Numbered from the stretch's first letter, positions 17,773 through 27,527 are shown. The stretch is 64,000 bases of DNA from Cupriavidus lacunae (GCF_003353055.1 NZ_QKWJ01000011.1:87004-151003); one strand, 5' to 3'. Numbers and translations are program-made. The notes: generated by a model from the sequence alone, not told the origin.

Positions 17773-18093
17773 TCAGTACTGCGAGACCGGCAGGCGGACC
17801 ACCAGCCCGTCGAGCGCCTCCGTCACCTTGACCTGGCAGCCGAGCCGGCTGTTCGGCGCAGGGTCCACCACGCATTCGAGCATGTCCTTCTCCATGGAAC
17901 TGGCCGGTCCCACCTTGTCGATCCACGCGTCGTCAATGTAGCAATGGCAGGTGGCGCAGGCGCCGGTTCCGCCGCACTCGCCAATGATGCCCGTGACCCC
18001 GTGATTGACGGCCTCCTGCATCAGGCTCAGGCCCGGCTTGGCCGCCACCTGCGTGGCCGTGCTGTCGTGGGCAATGAAAGTAATCGAGGGCAT
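17773..18093 (-). CDS. [2Fe-2S] ferredoxin, adrenodoxin/putidaredoxin type, 106 aa
   Basis: The four cluster ligands are C40, C46, C49 and C86 (C-x5-C-x2-C-x36-C), the vertebrate/bacterial oxygenase ferredoxin pattern. It would carry electrons from the reductase encoded immediately upstream to the Rieske oxygenases; no P450 gene is present in the window. It is the last gene of the long minus-strand operon starting at 30659. As the only ferredoxin here, it probably serves all four Rieske proteins. Confidence 0.92.
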   Translation of the reverse strand: MPSITFIAHDSTATQVAAKPGLSLMQEAVNHGVTGIIGECGGTGACATCHCYIDDAWIDKVGPASSMEKDMLECVVDPAPNSRLGCQVKVTEALDGLVVRLPVSQY

Positions 18094-18144
18094 GAAATAT
18101 CCTGTTTCGGTCCTGTTTCTTCTGTTCTCGCTGCCGTGGTGGCC

Positions 18145-19365
18145 TCAGAAGCAGTCCTTGATGTCGATCGATTCGTCGGCAATGCGCGCCATGTCGGCCG
18201 AGCGGCCTTCCGCCAGGAAGCGCTTCGTCACCATGAATTCCTTCGCGCGGTTGATGCAGTCGGCCGCGATCAGCCTGCCTTCCCGGAAATAGAAGGCGGA
18301 GAAGCTCCGGCCTTCGCTGGCGCTGCCGCGCAGCACGACCTGGTCGTAGCCCGTGCACAGACCTGCGATCTGAAGCTTGAGTTCGTACTGGTCGGACCAG
18401 AACCACGGCAACGCGCGGTAGGGCAAGCCTTTGCCGCACAGGGCCAGGGCGGCGGTGCGCGCTTGGTCCGTGGCGTTCTGGACGGATTCCAGCCGCAGCC
18501 GGCGGCCGTAGATGGGGTTGTGGTGGTTGCTGCAATCGCCTACGGCGAAGATGTCGCGATCGCTGGTCGTGCCGAATTCGTCGACGAGGATGCCGTCGTC
18601 GACCCGCAATCCGGCCGCCTCGGCCAGTTCCGTGACCGGCACCACGCCGACACCGATGATGACCGCATCGGCGGGAATAGTCCGGCCGTCGCGGAGGCGC
18701 ACGGCCTGCACGGCTTTGACACCCTCGATACCGGCCACCACGGCTTGCGTGACGATCTCGACGCCCTCCTCCGCATGCACGCGGGCATAGAAAGCCGACA
18801 CCTCCGGCGCCGTCACCCGCTGCAGCAGGCGCGGCATGGCCTCCAGCACCGTCACCTGCATGCCCGCGGTGCGCAGCGACGCCGCCGCCTCCAGGCCGAT
18901 ATAGCCGCCGCCGATCATCACGACGCGCTTGCCCGCGCCGATGGACTGCCGGATACCGCCCACATCCCCGACGGTCCGCAGGCAGTACACGCCGGGCAAG
19001 GACGCCCCCGGCACGTCCAGCTTGCGGGCGCGCGCGCCGGTCGCCAGCACGAGCTTGTCCCAGGACAGGCTCGTGCCGTCATCCAATTCCACGCGCTTGC
19101 GGCCGCGATCCAGCGAGGCGACCCGCACCCCCAGGACGGTCTCGACCCGGTTCTGCACATAGAACGCCTCCGACCGGATCAGCAACTCGTCGCGGGACTT
19201 GTCGCCGCACAGGAAGCCCTTCGACAGAGGCGGCCGGTGGTAAGGCAGGATCGGCTCATCGCTGACGAGCGTGATCGCGCCGCTCCAGCCTTCCTGTCGC
19301 AGGCTCGCCACCATCTGCGCCGCGGCGTGACCGCCGCCGACGACTACGCAATGATCTCCACTCAT
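18145..19365 (-). CDS. FAD-dependent ferredoxin reductase, about 406 aa
   Basis: This is a putidaredoxin-reductase-like flavoprotein: N-terminal FAD motif VVGGGHAAA, NAD(P) motif MIGGGYIGLEAAASL near residue 150, and the second FAD motif IFAVGDCSNH. It passes electrons from NAD(P)H to the ferredoxin encoded 51 bp downstream. The ATG at 19365 begins directly at the FAD-binding strand, and an upstream in-frame extension would only shadow the next gene. Together with the ferredoxin it completes a class-III-like electron chain for the Rieske oxygenases. Confidence 0.92.
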   Translation of the reverse strand: MSGDHCVVVGGGHAAAQMVASLRQEGWSGAITLVSDEPILPYHRPPLSKGFLCGDKSRDELLIRSEAFYVQNRVETVLGVRVASLDRGRKRVELDDGTSLSWDKLVLATGARARKLDVPGASLPGVYCLRTVGDVGGIRQSIGAGKRVVMIGGGYIGLEAAASLRTAGMQVTVLEAMPRLLQRVTAPEVSAFYARVHAEEGVEIVTQAVVAGIEGVKAVQAVRLRDGRTIPADAVIIGVGVVPVTELAEAAGLRVDDGILVDEFGTTSDRDIFAVGDCSNHHNPIYGRRLRLESVQNATDQARTAALALCGKGLPYRALPWFWSDQYELKLQIAGLCTGYDQVVLRGSASEGRSFSAFYFREGRLIAADCINRAKEFMVTKRFLAEGRSADMARIADESIDIKDCF

Positions 19366-19406
19366 GTTCCGTGCCTCGTATTTTTTCTCTGTGCTGCTGT
19401 CCGGGC

Positions 19407-21737
19407 CTACTCGCCCTTCCACTGCGGCGCGCGCTTCTGCGCAAACGCCAGCGGACCCTCGCGCACGTCGTCCGACCGGAACAGGCCGGCCACCGCCGGA
19501 TAGCGGTTCTGCCGGATGTAGGCATCCGCCATCGTCGGCTCCGCCAGGCCTTTGTTGACGATCTCCACGGACGCGCGTATCGACATCGGGCTGCAGGCCA
19601 TGATCTCTGCCGCAAGGCGCCGGGCCGCCTCCATCAAGCCGCCCGGCGAGGTGACCTGGTTGACGAAGCCGAGCGACAGCCCCTCCTGCGCGCCCACGCG
19701 CCGGCCGGTCAGGATCATCCCCATCGCCTGCTTCAGCGGAATCTGCTGCGGCAGCCGGAGCAGCCCGCCCGCCAGCGCGGCAAGGCCGACCTTCGGTTCC
19801 GGCAGGGCGAACACCGCATTGTCGGCGGCGACGATCAGGTCGCACGCCAGCGCGATCTCGAAGCCGCCGCCCATCGCCACGCCGTTCACTGCCGCGATCA
19901 CCGGCTTGGTGCGGCCGAAGCGGGCAGTCAGGCCGGCAAAGCCGGTCAGGGGCGGCTCGATGCTTTCGCCGCGCGCCATCGCGGTAGCGGTGAACTTGAG
20001 ATCGTTGCCGGCGCAGAAGGCACGGTCGCCCGCGCCGGTGATGATCGCCACCCATTGCGACGGGTCGCGGTCGAACGCGTCGAACACCTCGGCCAGTTCC
20101 GCGTTGGCGGCCGGGTGCAGGCAGTTCATGGACTCGGGACGGTTGATCATGACGATCGTCAGGTGGCCTTCGCGCGTCACGCTGCAATACCGGTGCGGCA
20201 GTTGCCGGCGATCGCGCGGTTCGGCGCCGGCTTCCCAGACGGGCAGGCCGAAGGTGTCGATCCGCACGTGCCCCATGCTGCCAACGGCGGTGCGCGCGGT
20301 GGAGAGCAGCAGTTCCATCGAGGCACCATCGTCCGTCATGACTTTCGCCATCACGCGCTGGTTGGCGGGCGTGCGTCCGATCACGATGCCATTGAGCGGC
20401 TTGCCATCCCGCGCGTACTGCACGGTATAGGTCTCGACGGTGGCCGGGCCCTGGTAGTCCTCCACCAGCGCCGGCACCTCGCCGCGCGTGCGATCCGCCT
20501 CGTCCTGCACGGAATACTCCAGCGCCAGCGGGGCGGCCGGCGGCTGCATGCTGACAACCAGCGTGTGATGCTTGTTGACATAGCCGCCCTGCCCGTACAG
20601 CAGGCCGACCTCGCCCGGCGCCGCGCGCAACGCGCGCACCATCGCGCAGATGGCGTGGCCCATGTAGTTGTTCAGGGGGCCACCGAAGAAGGTCAGGCCG
20701 CCGGTCACCGTCGGCACATGTCCGGCGGGATCGAGGCCCAGCGTGCGCAGCGCCATTTTTGGCACGACCGGGAAGCAGCTATACAGTTCCAGCTTGTCGA
20801 AGCGGCGCGCATCGCCGCCGACGAACTCCGTCGCCCGACGCAGCACCGCCGCCTGCGCGGTGCTGTGCGCGTAACCGTCGCGCAGCAAATAGTCTTCCGG
20901 CTCGCACGCATGCGCGCCGCCCCAGATATGCACCATGCGGTCTTCCGGCACCCCGGCGGCACGCGCCGCCGCAAGGCTCGTGACGATGACCGCCGCCGCC
21001 TGGTTGACCTGTGGATTGGCCACCATCAGCTTCGGATAGGGCCAGTTGATCAGGCGGTTCTGCTCGCTGACCTCCGCGATGGCCTGCGCGTCCGGCGCCT
21101 TGCCGATCCACGCGGACGGATTCGTGGCCGCCACGCCGGCGTACTGCGCCCACAGGCGGGCCGACTCGGCCTGCGCCTGCTGCGGCGACTGGCCCCATGC
21201 CGCCTGCACTGCCATCTCGTACAGCGGGTAGACCTGCGCCGGGTCCATCACGCGCAGGCGCTTCGCCACGCGACTCATCGCGAACCGGCTGGAGGGGAAC
21301 TCCACCGCATCGTCCTTCGAGACCAGCGGGCTCCAGTCCAGCTTTACCTTGTCCTTGCGGGCCCGGGCGCGGGCATGCATCGCCTCGCCCCCGACGATGG
21401 CGGCCACCGCCTGCTCGCCCCGCGCGATGCGCACGGCGGCTTCGTGGACCAGGCGGGTCGGCGTCTCGCCGCCAATGCTGGCGTTGACCTTGCGCGCCGG
21501 GTCGATGCCGAGGCGCTGGCAAAGCTGCGTGACGGGGTCGGCATAGCGCCAGCTCACGAAACCGACGACTTCGATGGATTCGACGCGGGACAGCAGCGCG
21601 CCGCCACTGTCGGCCTCGGCGGCGCGCAAGGCTTCCGCCATCAGCGCCAGCGGCTCCTGCGACTGCGCGGGATCGGCGGGCCGGTCGACGAACTCGCCGA
21701 CGCCGACGATCACGGGAATGTGCTCAGGCTTGTTCAT
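19407..21737 (-). CDS. fusion protein: thiolase-like (TLP1 type) domain plus C-terminal enoyl-CoA hydratase, 776 aa
   Basis: Residues 1 to about 510 form a thiolase-like protein of the SCP2-thiolase/TLP1 group with its extra C-terminal domain. Where ordinary thiolases carry the nucleophilic Cys, this one has NASIGGETPTRL (about 85-96), so it should not work as a normal thiolase. Residues about 516-776 are a complete crotonase with both catalytic glutamates, Glu627 (GGGFEIAL) and Glu647 (LPEPKVGL). The frame is continuous with no internal stop or obvious junction. The ATG at 21737 overlaps the end of the preceding synthetase gene by 14 bp, indicating translational coupling. A coupled hydration and C-C cleavage (retro-aldol) is possible but is inference. 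Confidence 0.85.
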   Translation of the reverse strand: MNKPEHIPVIVGVGEFVDRPADPAQSQEPLALMAEALRAAEADSGGALLSRVESIEVVGFVSWRYADPVTQLCQRLGIDPARKVNASIGGETPTRLVHEAAVRIARGEQAVAAIVGGEAMHARARARKDKVKLDWSPLVSKDDAVEFPSSRFAMSRVAKRLRVMDPAQVYPLYEMAVQAAWGQSPQQAQAESARLWAQYAGVAATNPSAWIGKAPDAQAIAEVSEQNRLINWPYPKLMVANPQVNQAAAVIVTSLAAARAAGVPEDRMVHIWGGAHACEPEDYLLRDGYAHSTAQAAVLRRATEFVGGDARRFDKLELYSCFPVVPKMALRTLGLDPAGHVPTVTGGLTFFGGPLNNYMGHAICAMVRALRAAPGEVGLLYGQGGYVNKHHTLVVSMQPPAAPLALEYSVQDEADRTRGEVPALVEDYQGPATVETYTVQYARDGKPLNGIVIGRTPANQRVMAKVMTDDGASMELLLSTARTAVGSMGHVRIDTFGLPVWEAGAEPRDRRQLPHRYCSVTREGHLTIVMINRPESMNCLHPAANAELAEVFDAFDRDPSQWVAIITGAGDRAFCAGNDLKFTATAMARGESIEPPLTGFAGLTARFGRTKPVIAAVNGVAMGGGFEIALACDLIVAADNAVFALPEPKVGLAALAGGLLRLPQQIPLKQAMGMILTGRRVGAQEGLSLGFVNQVTSPGGLMEAARRLAAEIMACSPMSIRASVEIVNKGLAEPTMADAYIRQNRYPAVAGLFRSDDVREGPLAFAQKRAPQWKGE

Positions 21738-23865
21738 TGACAGTGCTCCATTCGGTCAGGCCGTCCAGCGCTTCGATCCGGACGCCATCGGCCAGCAAGG
21801 GGTTGATCTCGAGCGATACGAGGTCCGGGCCGAGGGCGAGGGCCGCCTGGCCGATGTCCACCACGACGCGCGCCAGCGCCTGGCGGTCCACGGCGGCGGC
21901 GCCACGGAAGCCGTCTAGCAGCGCGCGGCCGCGCAGTTCGTCGAACATCGCCAGCGCATCCTGCTCGCTGATGGGCAGCAGGCGCATGCTGGTGTCCTTG
22001 AGCGCCTCGACAAAGACGCCGCCGAGACCGACGACGATGGCCGGGCCCCATTGCGGGTCGTGCAGCGTACCGACGAACAGTTCCACGCCCGTGGTCCGCA
22101 TGGGCGAGACGATCACGCCGCTGATACGCGCCTCCGGACGAGCCGCGCTGACGGAGGCCATGATCCGGTCGTATGCCGTGCGCACGGCATCGTTGCCGCG
22201 CACGTTGAGCACCACGCCGCCGACTTCGGTCTTGTGCGCGATGTCGGGCGACAGGATTTTGAGCGCGACCGGCTCGCCGAGGGAGGCAGCCACGCGCACG
22301 GCCTCGTCAGCGGAATCGACGATGCTCGCCGGCACGACCGGCACCCCCTGGGCGGCCAGGTAATCCAGCACCTGCCGCTCGGTGGCGGGACGGCCGCCGG
22401 CAACCTGCGCCGACGCCGCGACGACGGCCGCCCTGGTCTGGCGCGCTTCCCATTCCCCCCGGCGCAGCAGGTGCCCGATCGCGCTCAGGCAGTGGCGCAC
22501 GCCTCCGCCCGAATACACGACGCCGCACTCCTCGGTCAACGCCCGCGCATCGGCATTCACCGCCGAGAACGTGCTGCTCATCATCAGGCACGGCTTGCCG
22601 GTGGTCTTGAAGCCCTCGCCGACATGCTTGATGAACATCCGCGCCGCACCGCGCTTGTCCTCCTTGAGCGGCGCCTCGAACATGAAGCCCAGGATGCCGA
22701 CCGACGCGTCACCGGCCAGCGTCGCCAGCGTGCGCGAAATCAGTTCGGGCTGGAGCATGGCGGCGCCCGTCAGGTCGAGCGGGTTCGCGGGTGTCGCGAG
22801 CGCGGGCAGCGTCTCGCGCAGCGCACCGGTGGTTTGCTCCGCGAGTTGGGGAATCGGGATGCCGCCGGCTTCCGCCTGGTCCGTCACGATTTCGCACAGG
22901 CCGCCCGACATCGCCGACACCGCCAATCCCTTGCCCCGCACAGGACCGAGCCGTGCGAACAGGTCCGCCGTCACGACCAGTTCCTCCATCGAATGCACGC
23001 GCGAGATGCCGACCTGGCGGCACATCGCGTCGAAGACGCGGTCGTCGCCCACCAGCGAGCCGGTATGCGCCTGCGCGGCGCGGGCGGCGGCCTCGCTGCT
23101 GCCGACCTTCAGCACCACAACCTGCTTGCCGGCGGCGCCGGCGGCCTTCACGGCATCGATGAAGCGCGCCGGGTTGCGCACCGATTCCAGGAACAGCGCG
23201 ATCGCCTTCGGTTCCGGCAGCCGCGCCAGGTATTCGATGGCGTCGGCCACGTCGATATCCGCCTCGTTGCCGGTGGAAATCATGTGCGTCAGGCCAACGC
23301 GCTGCTGGTAGGCGAACTGCTCCAGTTGGCTCGCCACCGACCCGCTTTGCGAGACGAGCGCGACATTGGGATTCGCCATTGGCCGGCGCAGCGGCGTGGT
23401 CCAGATCGGCGTGCTCGCCACGAAATTGGCGAAACCGAGGCAGTTGGGCCCAAGGATGCGGATGCCTGCCGCACGTGCGGCGTCCGCCATCCTGCGCTGC
23501 CGGTCGGCGCCGGATTCGCCCACCTCGGCAAAGCCGGCCGACAGGATGACCGAGCCACACACGCCGGCCTGCTCGAGATCGTCGAAGACCTCGGCCATCT
23601 TCGATTCCGGCACCATCAGCAGCGCGGCGTCGATTTCCTCGCCGGTGGCGGCGCAGCTTGTCGCTGCCGGCGCACCGAAGAAGGTGCCGCCCTTGGGGTT
23701 GATGAAATGAAGCTTGCCTGAAAAGCCGAAGCGCATCAGGTTGTCGTATGCGGCCGTCGACCAGATAGACCGTTCAGTCGCGCCGACCAGCGCGATCGAG
23801 CGCGGGTTGAACAGCCGTTCGAGCGAGGCTTTGGTTTGGGGGCGGGGTGCTGTAGCGTTTTGCAC
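21724..23865 (-). CDS. ADP-forming acyl-CoA synthetase (acetate-CoA ligase family), 713 aa
   Basis: This fused NDP-forming synthetase has a CoA-binding Rossmann domain at the N-terminus (NPRSIALVGATER, and later ILGPNCLGFAN), a succinyl-CoA-synthetase-like middle region and a C-terminal ATP-grasp domain (GEPVALKILSPDIAHKTEVGG and VVGLGGVFVE). It would form an acyl-CoA reversibly with ATP or make ATP from an acyl-CoA. Bacterial homologues include pimeloyl-CoA and feruloyl-CoA synthetases. It overlaps the thiolase-like/crotonase fusion gene by 14 bp and follows the transporter gene after 63 bp. Substrate unknown. Confidence 0.88.
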   Translation of the reverse strand: MQNATAPRPQTKASLERLFNPRSIALVGATERSIWSTAAYDNLMRFGFSGKLHFINPKGGTFFGAPAATSCAATGEEIDAALLMVPESKMAEVFDDLEQAGVCGSVILSAGFAEVGESGADRQRRMADAARAAGIRILGPNCLGFANFVASTPIWTTPLRRPMANPNVALVSQSGSVASQLEQFAYQQRVGLTHMISTGNEADIDVADAIEYLARLPEPKAIALFLESVRNPARFIDAVKAAGAAGKQVVVLKVGSSEAAARAAQAHTGSLVGDDRVFDAMCRQVGISRVHSMEELVVTADLFARLGPVRGKGLAVSAMSGGLCEIVTDQAEAGGIPIPQLAEQTTGALRETLPALATPANPLDLTGAAMLQPELISRTLATLAGDASVGILGFMFEAPLKEDKRGAARMFIKHVGEGFKTTGKPCLMMSSTFSAVNADARALTEECGVVYSGGGVRHCLSAIGHLLRRGEWEARQTRAAVVAASAQVAGGRPATERQVLDYLAAQGVPVVPASIVDSADEAVRVAASLGEPVALKILSPDIAHKTEVGGVVLNVRGNDAVRTAYDRIMASVSAARPEARISGVIVSPMRTTGVELFVGTLHDPQWGPAIVVGLGGVFVEALKDTSMRLLPISEQDALAMFDELRGRALLDGFRGAAAVDRQALARVVVDIGQAALALGPDLVSLEINPLLADGVRIEALDGLTEWSTVNEQA

Positions 23866-23928
23866 TTTATGGCTCTCTGTTGCGGATACGGGCGGGCACG
23901 CCGGTGCTCACCGGCGGTCATTTGGCGG

Positions 23929-26385
23929 TCAATTGGCTTCTAGGGGCTTGAGCGCAGCGCCTGCCTGCGCCCTGGCCGGAACTTTCTTCAGCAGGAAGTG
24001 CGAAAGGCTCGGGATCAGGACCAGGGCGCCGACCATGTTCCACAGGAACATGAAGGTCAGCAGGATGCCCATGTCGGCCTGGAACTTGATGGGAGAGAAC
24101 GCCCACGCACCCACGCCCGCGGCCAGCGTGATGCCGACCAGCGCGACGACCTTGCCCGTGAAGCGCACGGCGCCACGATAGGCTTCCGCCAGGTCCGCGC
24201 CCTGACGCATCAGCGTCAGTTGCGCGCTGACGAGGTAGAGGGCGTAGTCCATGCCGATGCCCACGCCCAGCGCGATCACCGGCAGCGTGGCCACCTTCAC
24301 GCCCATGCCGAGCTTGACCATCAAGGCCTCGCACAGGATGGAGGTCAGGATCAGCGGCAGGATCGTCACGACCGTGGCGCGCCAGCTACGGAAGGTAATC
24401 ATGCAAAGCACGATCACCGACAGGTAGACGAGGACGATCATGGTCCGATTGGCCTGCTTCACGACGATGTTCGTGATCGCCTCGATGCCCGCCGAACCGG
24501 CCGCCGGCAGGAAGCGCACGTCGGCGCGGTCGTGGGTGGCGGCAAACTGCTCGGTGGCTTCCAGCACGCGGCCGAGGGTGTCAGCGCGGTGATCCGTCAG
24601 GTAGGCCACTACCGGAGTCACCGAGCAGCTTGAATTGACCACATCAGGATTGGCGTCCTGCGCGCGCAGCACCGCCGTGTTGACGAGGTTCTGGTTATGG
24701 CTGACCGAAATCCACTTCGGCGCCGCCTCGTTCAGCCCGGCCGAGACGTTGGCGACGGCGTCGGCCAGCGACGTAGTCGTCTGCACGCCTTCCACGTCGC
24801 GCAGGGTGGCGTCCAGGCGGTCAATGTCCATCAGTACCTGCGGCTTCAGGCAGCCGTCCCGCTCGGACTTGACGATGACCGCGAACTGGTCGGACGACAG
24901 CCCATAGTGCGAAGTGATGTAGGCGTTGTCGAGGTTGTAGCGCGAGTTCGCGCGCAGTTCCGGCGCCCCCGGGTCAAGGTCGCCGATCTGCAGGTGCAGG
25001 CTGACGACGAAGCCGCCCAGGGCCAGCGCTGCCGCAGCCAGCACCGTCGGCAGGGCCCAGCGGCGTTCGGTGAAGCGGTCGAGCAGGTCCCACAGCTTGC
25101 CGAGGCCGCGCCCGGAATCCGTCGCCTCGTCGCTGCGCAGGCTGTGCTGCGCCGCCCGGCCGCTCACGCCCATGTACGACAGTAGCGTCGGCACTAGGAT
25201 CAGGTTGGTGAACACAAGCATGGCCACGCCCAGGCTGGCGGTGACGGCAAGGTCGCGGATGACCGGGATGTCGATCACTGCCAGCACAGCGAAGCCCACC
25301 ACGTCGGCCATCAGCGCGGTGAAGCCGGCGAGGAAGAGGCGGCGGAACGTGTAGCGGGCGGCCACGTACTTGTCCATGCCGCGGCCCACGTCCTGCATGA
25401 TGCCGTTCATCTTCTGCGCGCCGTGCGAGACACCGATGGCGAACACGAGGAAGGGCACCAGCATCGAATACGGGTCCAGCTCGTAGCCGAACAGCCGCAC
25501 CAGCCCGAGTTGCCACACCACCGCCACGACGGAGCACGACAGCACCAGCACCGTGCTGCGGACGCAGCGGGTATAAGCGTAGATCAGTCCGGCTGCGATC
25601 GCCGCCGTGAAGGCGAAGTACAGCATCACCTCGCGCAGGCCCTCGATCAGGTCGCCAGCCAGCTTGCCGAAGCCGACCACGTGGATCTTGATCTTGCCGG
25701 GCTTGCCGGGGACGAGGCTAGCCGACTTGGCGCGCAGTTGGCTCTCGATATCGCGGCCGAGCCGGCCGTAGTCGATGCGTTCGCCGGTATCCGCGTAGCG
25801 ATCCAGCAGCGGCACTACGATCATGCTGGAGCGCAGGTCGTTCGCAACCAGGGTGCCGACCAGGTTGGCGCGGCCGACGTTGGTCCGCAGGTCGGCAATG
25901 GATTGCGGCGAGCCGTTGTAGTTCGCCGGCAGGACCGCGCCGCCCCGATAGCCTTCCTCGGTGACCTCGACCCAGCGCACGCCCGATGTCCAGATCGACT
26001 TCATGAAGGGGCGATTGACGCCCGGCAGGAGGAACAGCGTGTCGTTGACCGCGCGCATCGCTTCGAGGTACTCGCGGTCGTAGATGTCGCCCTCGGTGTT
26101 CTCGACCACCACCCGCAGGTTGTTGCCCAGCCCGCGCAACTCGCCGCGGTTCTCCAGGTAGTTGCGGATGTAGGTATGGGTCTGCGGGAGGAGCTTGTCG
26201 AAGCTCGCGTTGACTTCCAGTTTCGCGGCCAGGAAGCCGAGGACGACCGTGATCAGCACCGCCAATGCCAGGACCCAAGGGCGGTGATTGAAGACCAGGC
26301 GTTCCAGGACGTTGCCGGATTTGGGATCGAATGCGGAAGTCGCTTCCGTCATCGGTGCATCCGTTCCATTCTGCTGTACATGCAT
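23929..26385 (-). CDS. RND-superfamily (MMPL/COG1033-type) transporter, about 818 aa
   Basis: The protein has the twofold RND layout: one membrane helix near the N-terminus (VLALAVLITVVLGFLAAKL), a large periplasmic loop, a block of helices, then the same again (second loop begins after FVVSLHLQIGDLD). That gives about 12 membrane segments. ALGVGIGMDYALYL is the conserved transmembrane-4-like motif. Such proteins, without an adaptor or TolC partner, occur next to DUF1302, DUF1329 and YCF48-like genes in clusters for hydrophobic substrates. ATG at 26385 has GAGG upstream and lies 8 bp after the YCF48-like gene; MTEAT at 26352 is an alternative. Direction of transport is unknown. Confidence 0.88.
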   Translation of the reverse strand: MHVQQNGTDAPMTEATSAFDPKSGNVLERLVFNHRPWVLALAVLITVVLGFLAAKLEVNASFDKLLPQTHTYIRNYLENRGELRGLGNNLRVVVENTEGDIYDREYLEAMRAVNDTLFLLPGVNRPFMKSIWTSGVRWVEVTEEGYRGGAVLPANYNGSPQSIADLRTNVGRANLVGTLVANDLRSSMIVVPLLDRYADTGERIDYGRLGRDIESQLRAKSASLVPGKPGKIKIHVVGFGKLAGDLIEGLREVMLYFAFTAAIAAGLIYAYTRCVRSTVLVLSCSVVAVVWQLGLVRLFGYELDPYSMLVPFLVFAIGVSHGAQKMNGIMQDVGRGMDKYVAARYTFRRLFLAGFTALMADVVGFAVLAVIDIPVIRDLAVTASLGVAMLVFTNLILVPTLLSYMGVSGRAAQHSLRSDEATDSGRGLGKLWDLLDRFTERRWALPTVLAAAALALGGFVVSLHLQIGDLDPGAPELRANSRYNLDNAYITSHYGLSSDQFAVIVKSERDGCLKPQVLMDIDRLDATLRDVEGVQTTTSLADAVANVSAGLNEAAPKWISVSHNQNLVNTAVLRAQDANPDVVNSSCSVTPVVAYLTDHRADTLGRVLEATEQFAATHDRADVRFLPAAGSAGIEAITNIVVKQANRTMIVLVYLSVIVLCMITFRSWRATVVTILPLILTSILCEALMVKLGMGVKVATLPVIALGVGIGMDYALYLVSAQLTLMRQGADLAEAYRGAVRFTGKVVALVGITLAAGVGAWAFSPIKFQADMGILLTFMFLWNMVGALVLIPSLSHFLLKKVPARAQAGAALKPLEAN

Positions 26386-26393
26386 GGGCGACC

Positions 26394-27527
26394 TCATTCC
26401 GATTTGATGCTGTTGCCAGCGGACATCGCGCCCGCCACCGTGGCGACCGGCTGGCCGGCCGCACCCGGCGCGACCACGCGCACGCCATGCGCGCCGGTCA
26501 GCAGCAGTTGCCCGTCGCGGGTTTTGCTCACGCCGAAGACTGGCACCGGGCTGCCTTGTGCAAGACGGTTCATCTTGTTTGTGGCGGCGCCCGCTTCCAG
26601 CAGTTCGCCGGCCGCGCTGGTCAGGATCAGGCGGCCGCCGGCCAGGAAAATCCCGCCGGTCAGGTTGCTTTGCGTGCCGGTGTCCAGGCGCTCCCAGCTT
26701 TTGCCGGCATCGCGGCTGCGCAGGGCATTGCCCCGGAGACCGAACACGGCAACGTCGTCGCCATTGCCCGCAATGCCGAAGAAGGTGCCCGGATAGGGCG
26801 TGGCCACGCGCTCGAAGCGCCCGGTGGCCGGGTCCTGCTTCAGGACCAGTCCCTGCTCGCCGGCTATCCAGAGCGTGCCGGCGGCGCTGGCGAGGCCGTA
26901 GAGATGCATGTTCTGCGGGTTGTCGATCTGTTCGCCGATCGGGTGCCAGTTGCGGCCGCCGTCGTCGGTGCGCAATGCCAGGTTGTACGCGCCGATGGCG
27001 ATACCGTGCGTGGCGTCGGTGAAGCGCACGTCGAACAGCGGACGGCCCGGGCCGTCGGCCTTGAAGAGTTCCGCTTCCTGCAGGTCGCGGCGCGCGCGTT
27101 CGTCGCCGGCGTCCGCCGCCGGCTTGCTGTGCTTGATGAGCAGGTCCGGCAGGGTGCGGCCGTCGAGTTGCCGCTCCCAGGTCAGACCGCCGTCGTGCGT
27201 GTGAAGCACCACACCGGCATGCCCGACCGCCCAACCCTGCGTGGCCGTCGGGAAATTCACGGCCAGGAGGTCCGTCGACACAGGCACCTTCGCCTGCTTC
27301 CAGTGGGCGCCGTTGTCATCGGAGGTCAGCACGACACCCCGCCTGCCGACCACGACCAGCCGGCCGTCCGGGGTGCGCGTGGCACCCACCAGCATGGCAC
27401 GCTCGGCATTGACGCTCATCCGCGCCGGCTGGTCCAGCGGGTCCAGGAAGACGTTTGGCGCGGCGCTTGCCAGTTGAGCGCCGAGGAGCGTGGCCGCGGC
27501 AAGACCTATCCTTATCGCTGGATACAT
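26394..27527 (-). CDS. YCF48/Hcf136-like beta-propeller protein, exported, 377 aa
   Basis: A signal peptide is clear: MYPAIRIGLAAATLLGAQLASA, with cleavage likely after ASA. The rest consists of repeated propeller-blade motifs (e.g. DGGLTWERQL, DDGGRNWHPI, DAGKSWERL) as in the photosystem II assembly factor YCF48/Hcf136. In non-photosynthetic bacteria such proteins accompany RND transporters of this type, probably as periplasmic partners. GAGG precedes the ATG at 27527. The gene lies between the DUF1329 and RND transporter genes in the same operon. The propeller call is firm; the partner role is inference from neighbourhood. Confidence 0.85.
   Translation of the reverse strand: MYPAIRIGLAAATLLGAQLASAAPNVFLDPLDQPARMSVNAERAMLVGATRTPDGRLVVVGRRGVVLTSDDNGAHWKQAKVPVSTDLLAVNFPTATQGWAVGHAGVVLHTHDGGLTWERQLDGRTLPDLLIKHSKPAADAGDERARRDLQEAELFKADGPGRPLFDVRFTDATHGIAIGAYNLALRTDDGGRNWHPIGEQIDNPQNMHLYGLASAAGTLWIAGEQGLVLKQDPATGRFERVATPYPGTFFGIAGNGDDVAVFGLRGNALRSRDAGKSWERLDTGTQSNLTGGIFLAGGRLILTSAAGELLEAGAATNKMNRLAQGSPVPVFGVSKTRDGQLLLTGAHGVRVVAPGAAGQPVATVAGAMSAGNSIKSE

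Noticed and set aside
19371..21740. 789-aa plus-strand open frame antisense to the thiolase-like/crotonase fusion
   Set aside because: Composition is Arg/His/Gln/Gly-rich without motifs, while the opposite strand encodes two clear domains.
22051..23721. 556-aa plus-strand open frame antisense to the ADP-forming synthetase
   Set aside because: No domain is visible and it lies wholly within a strong minus-strand gene.
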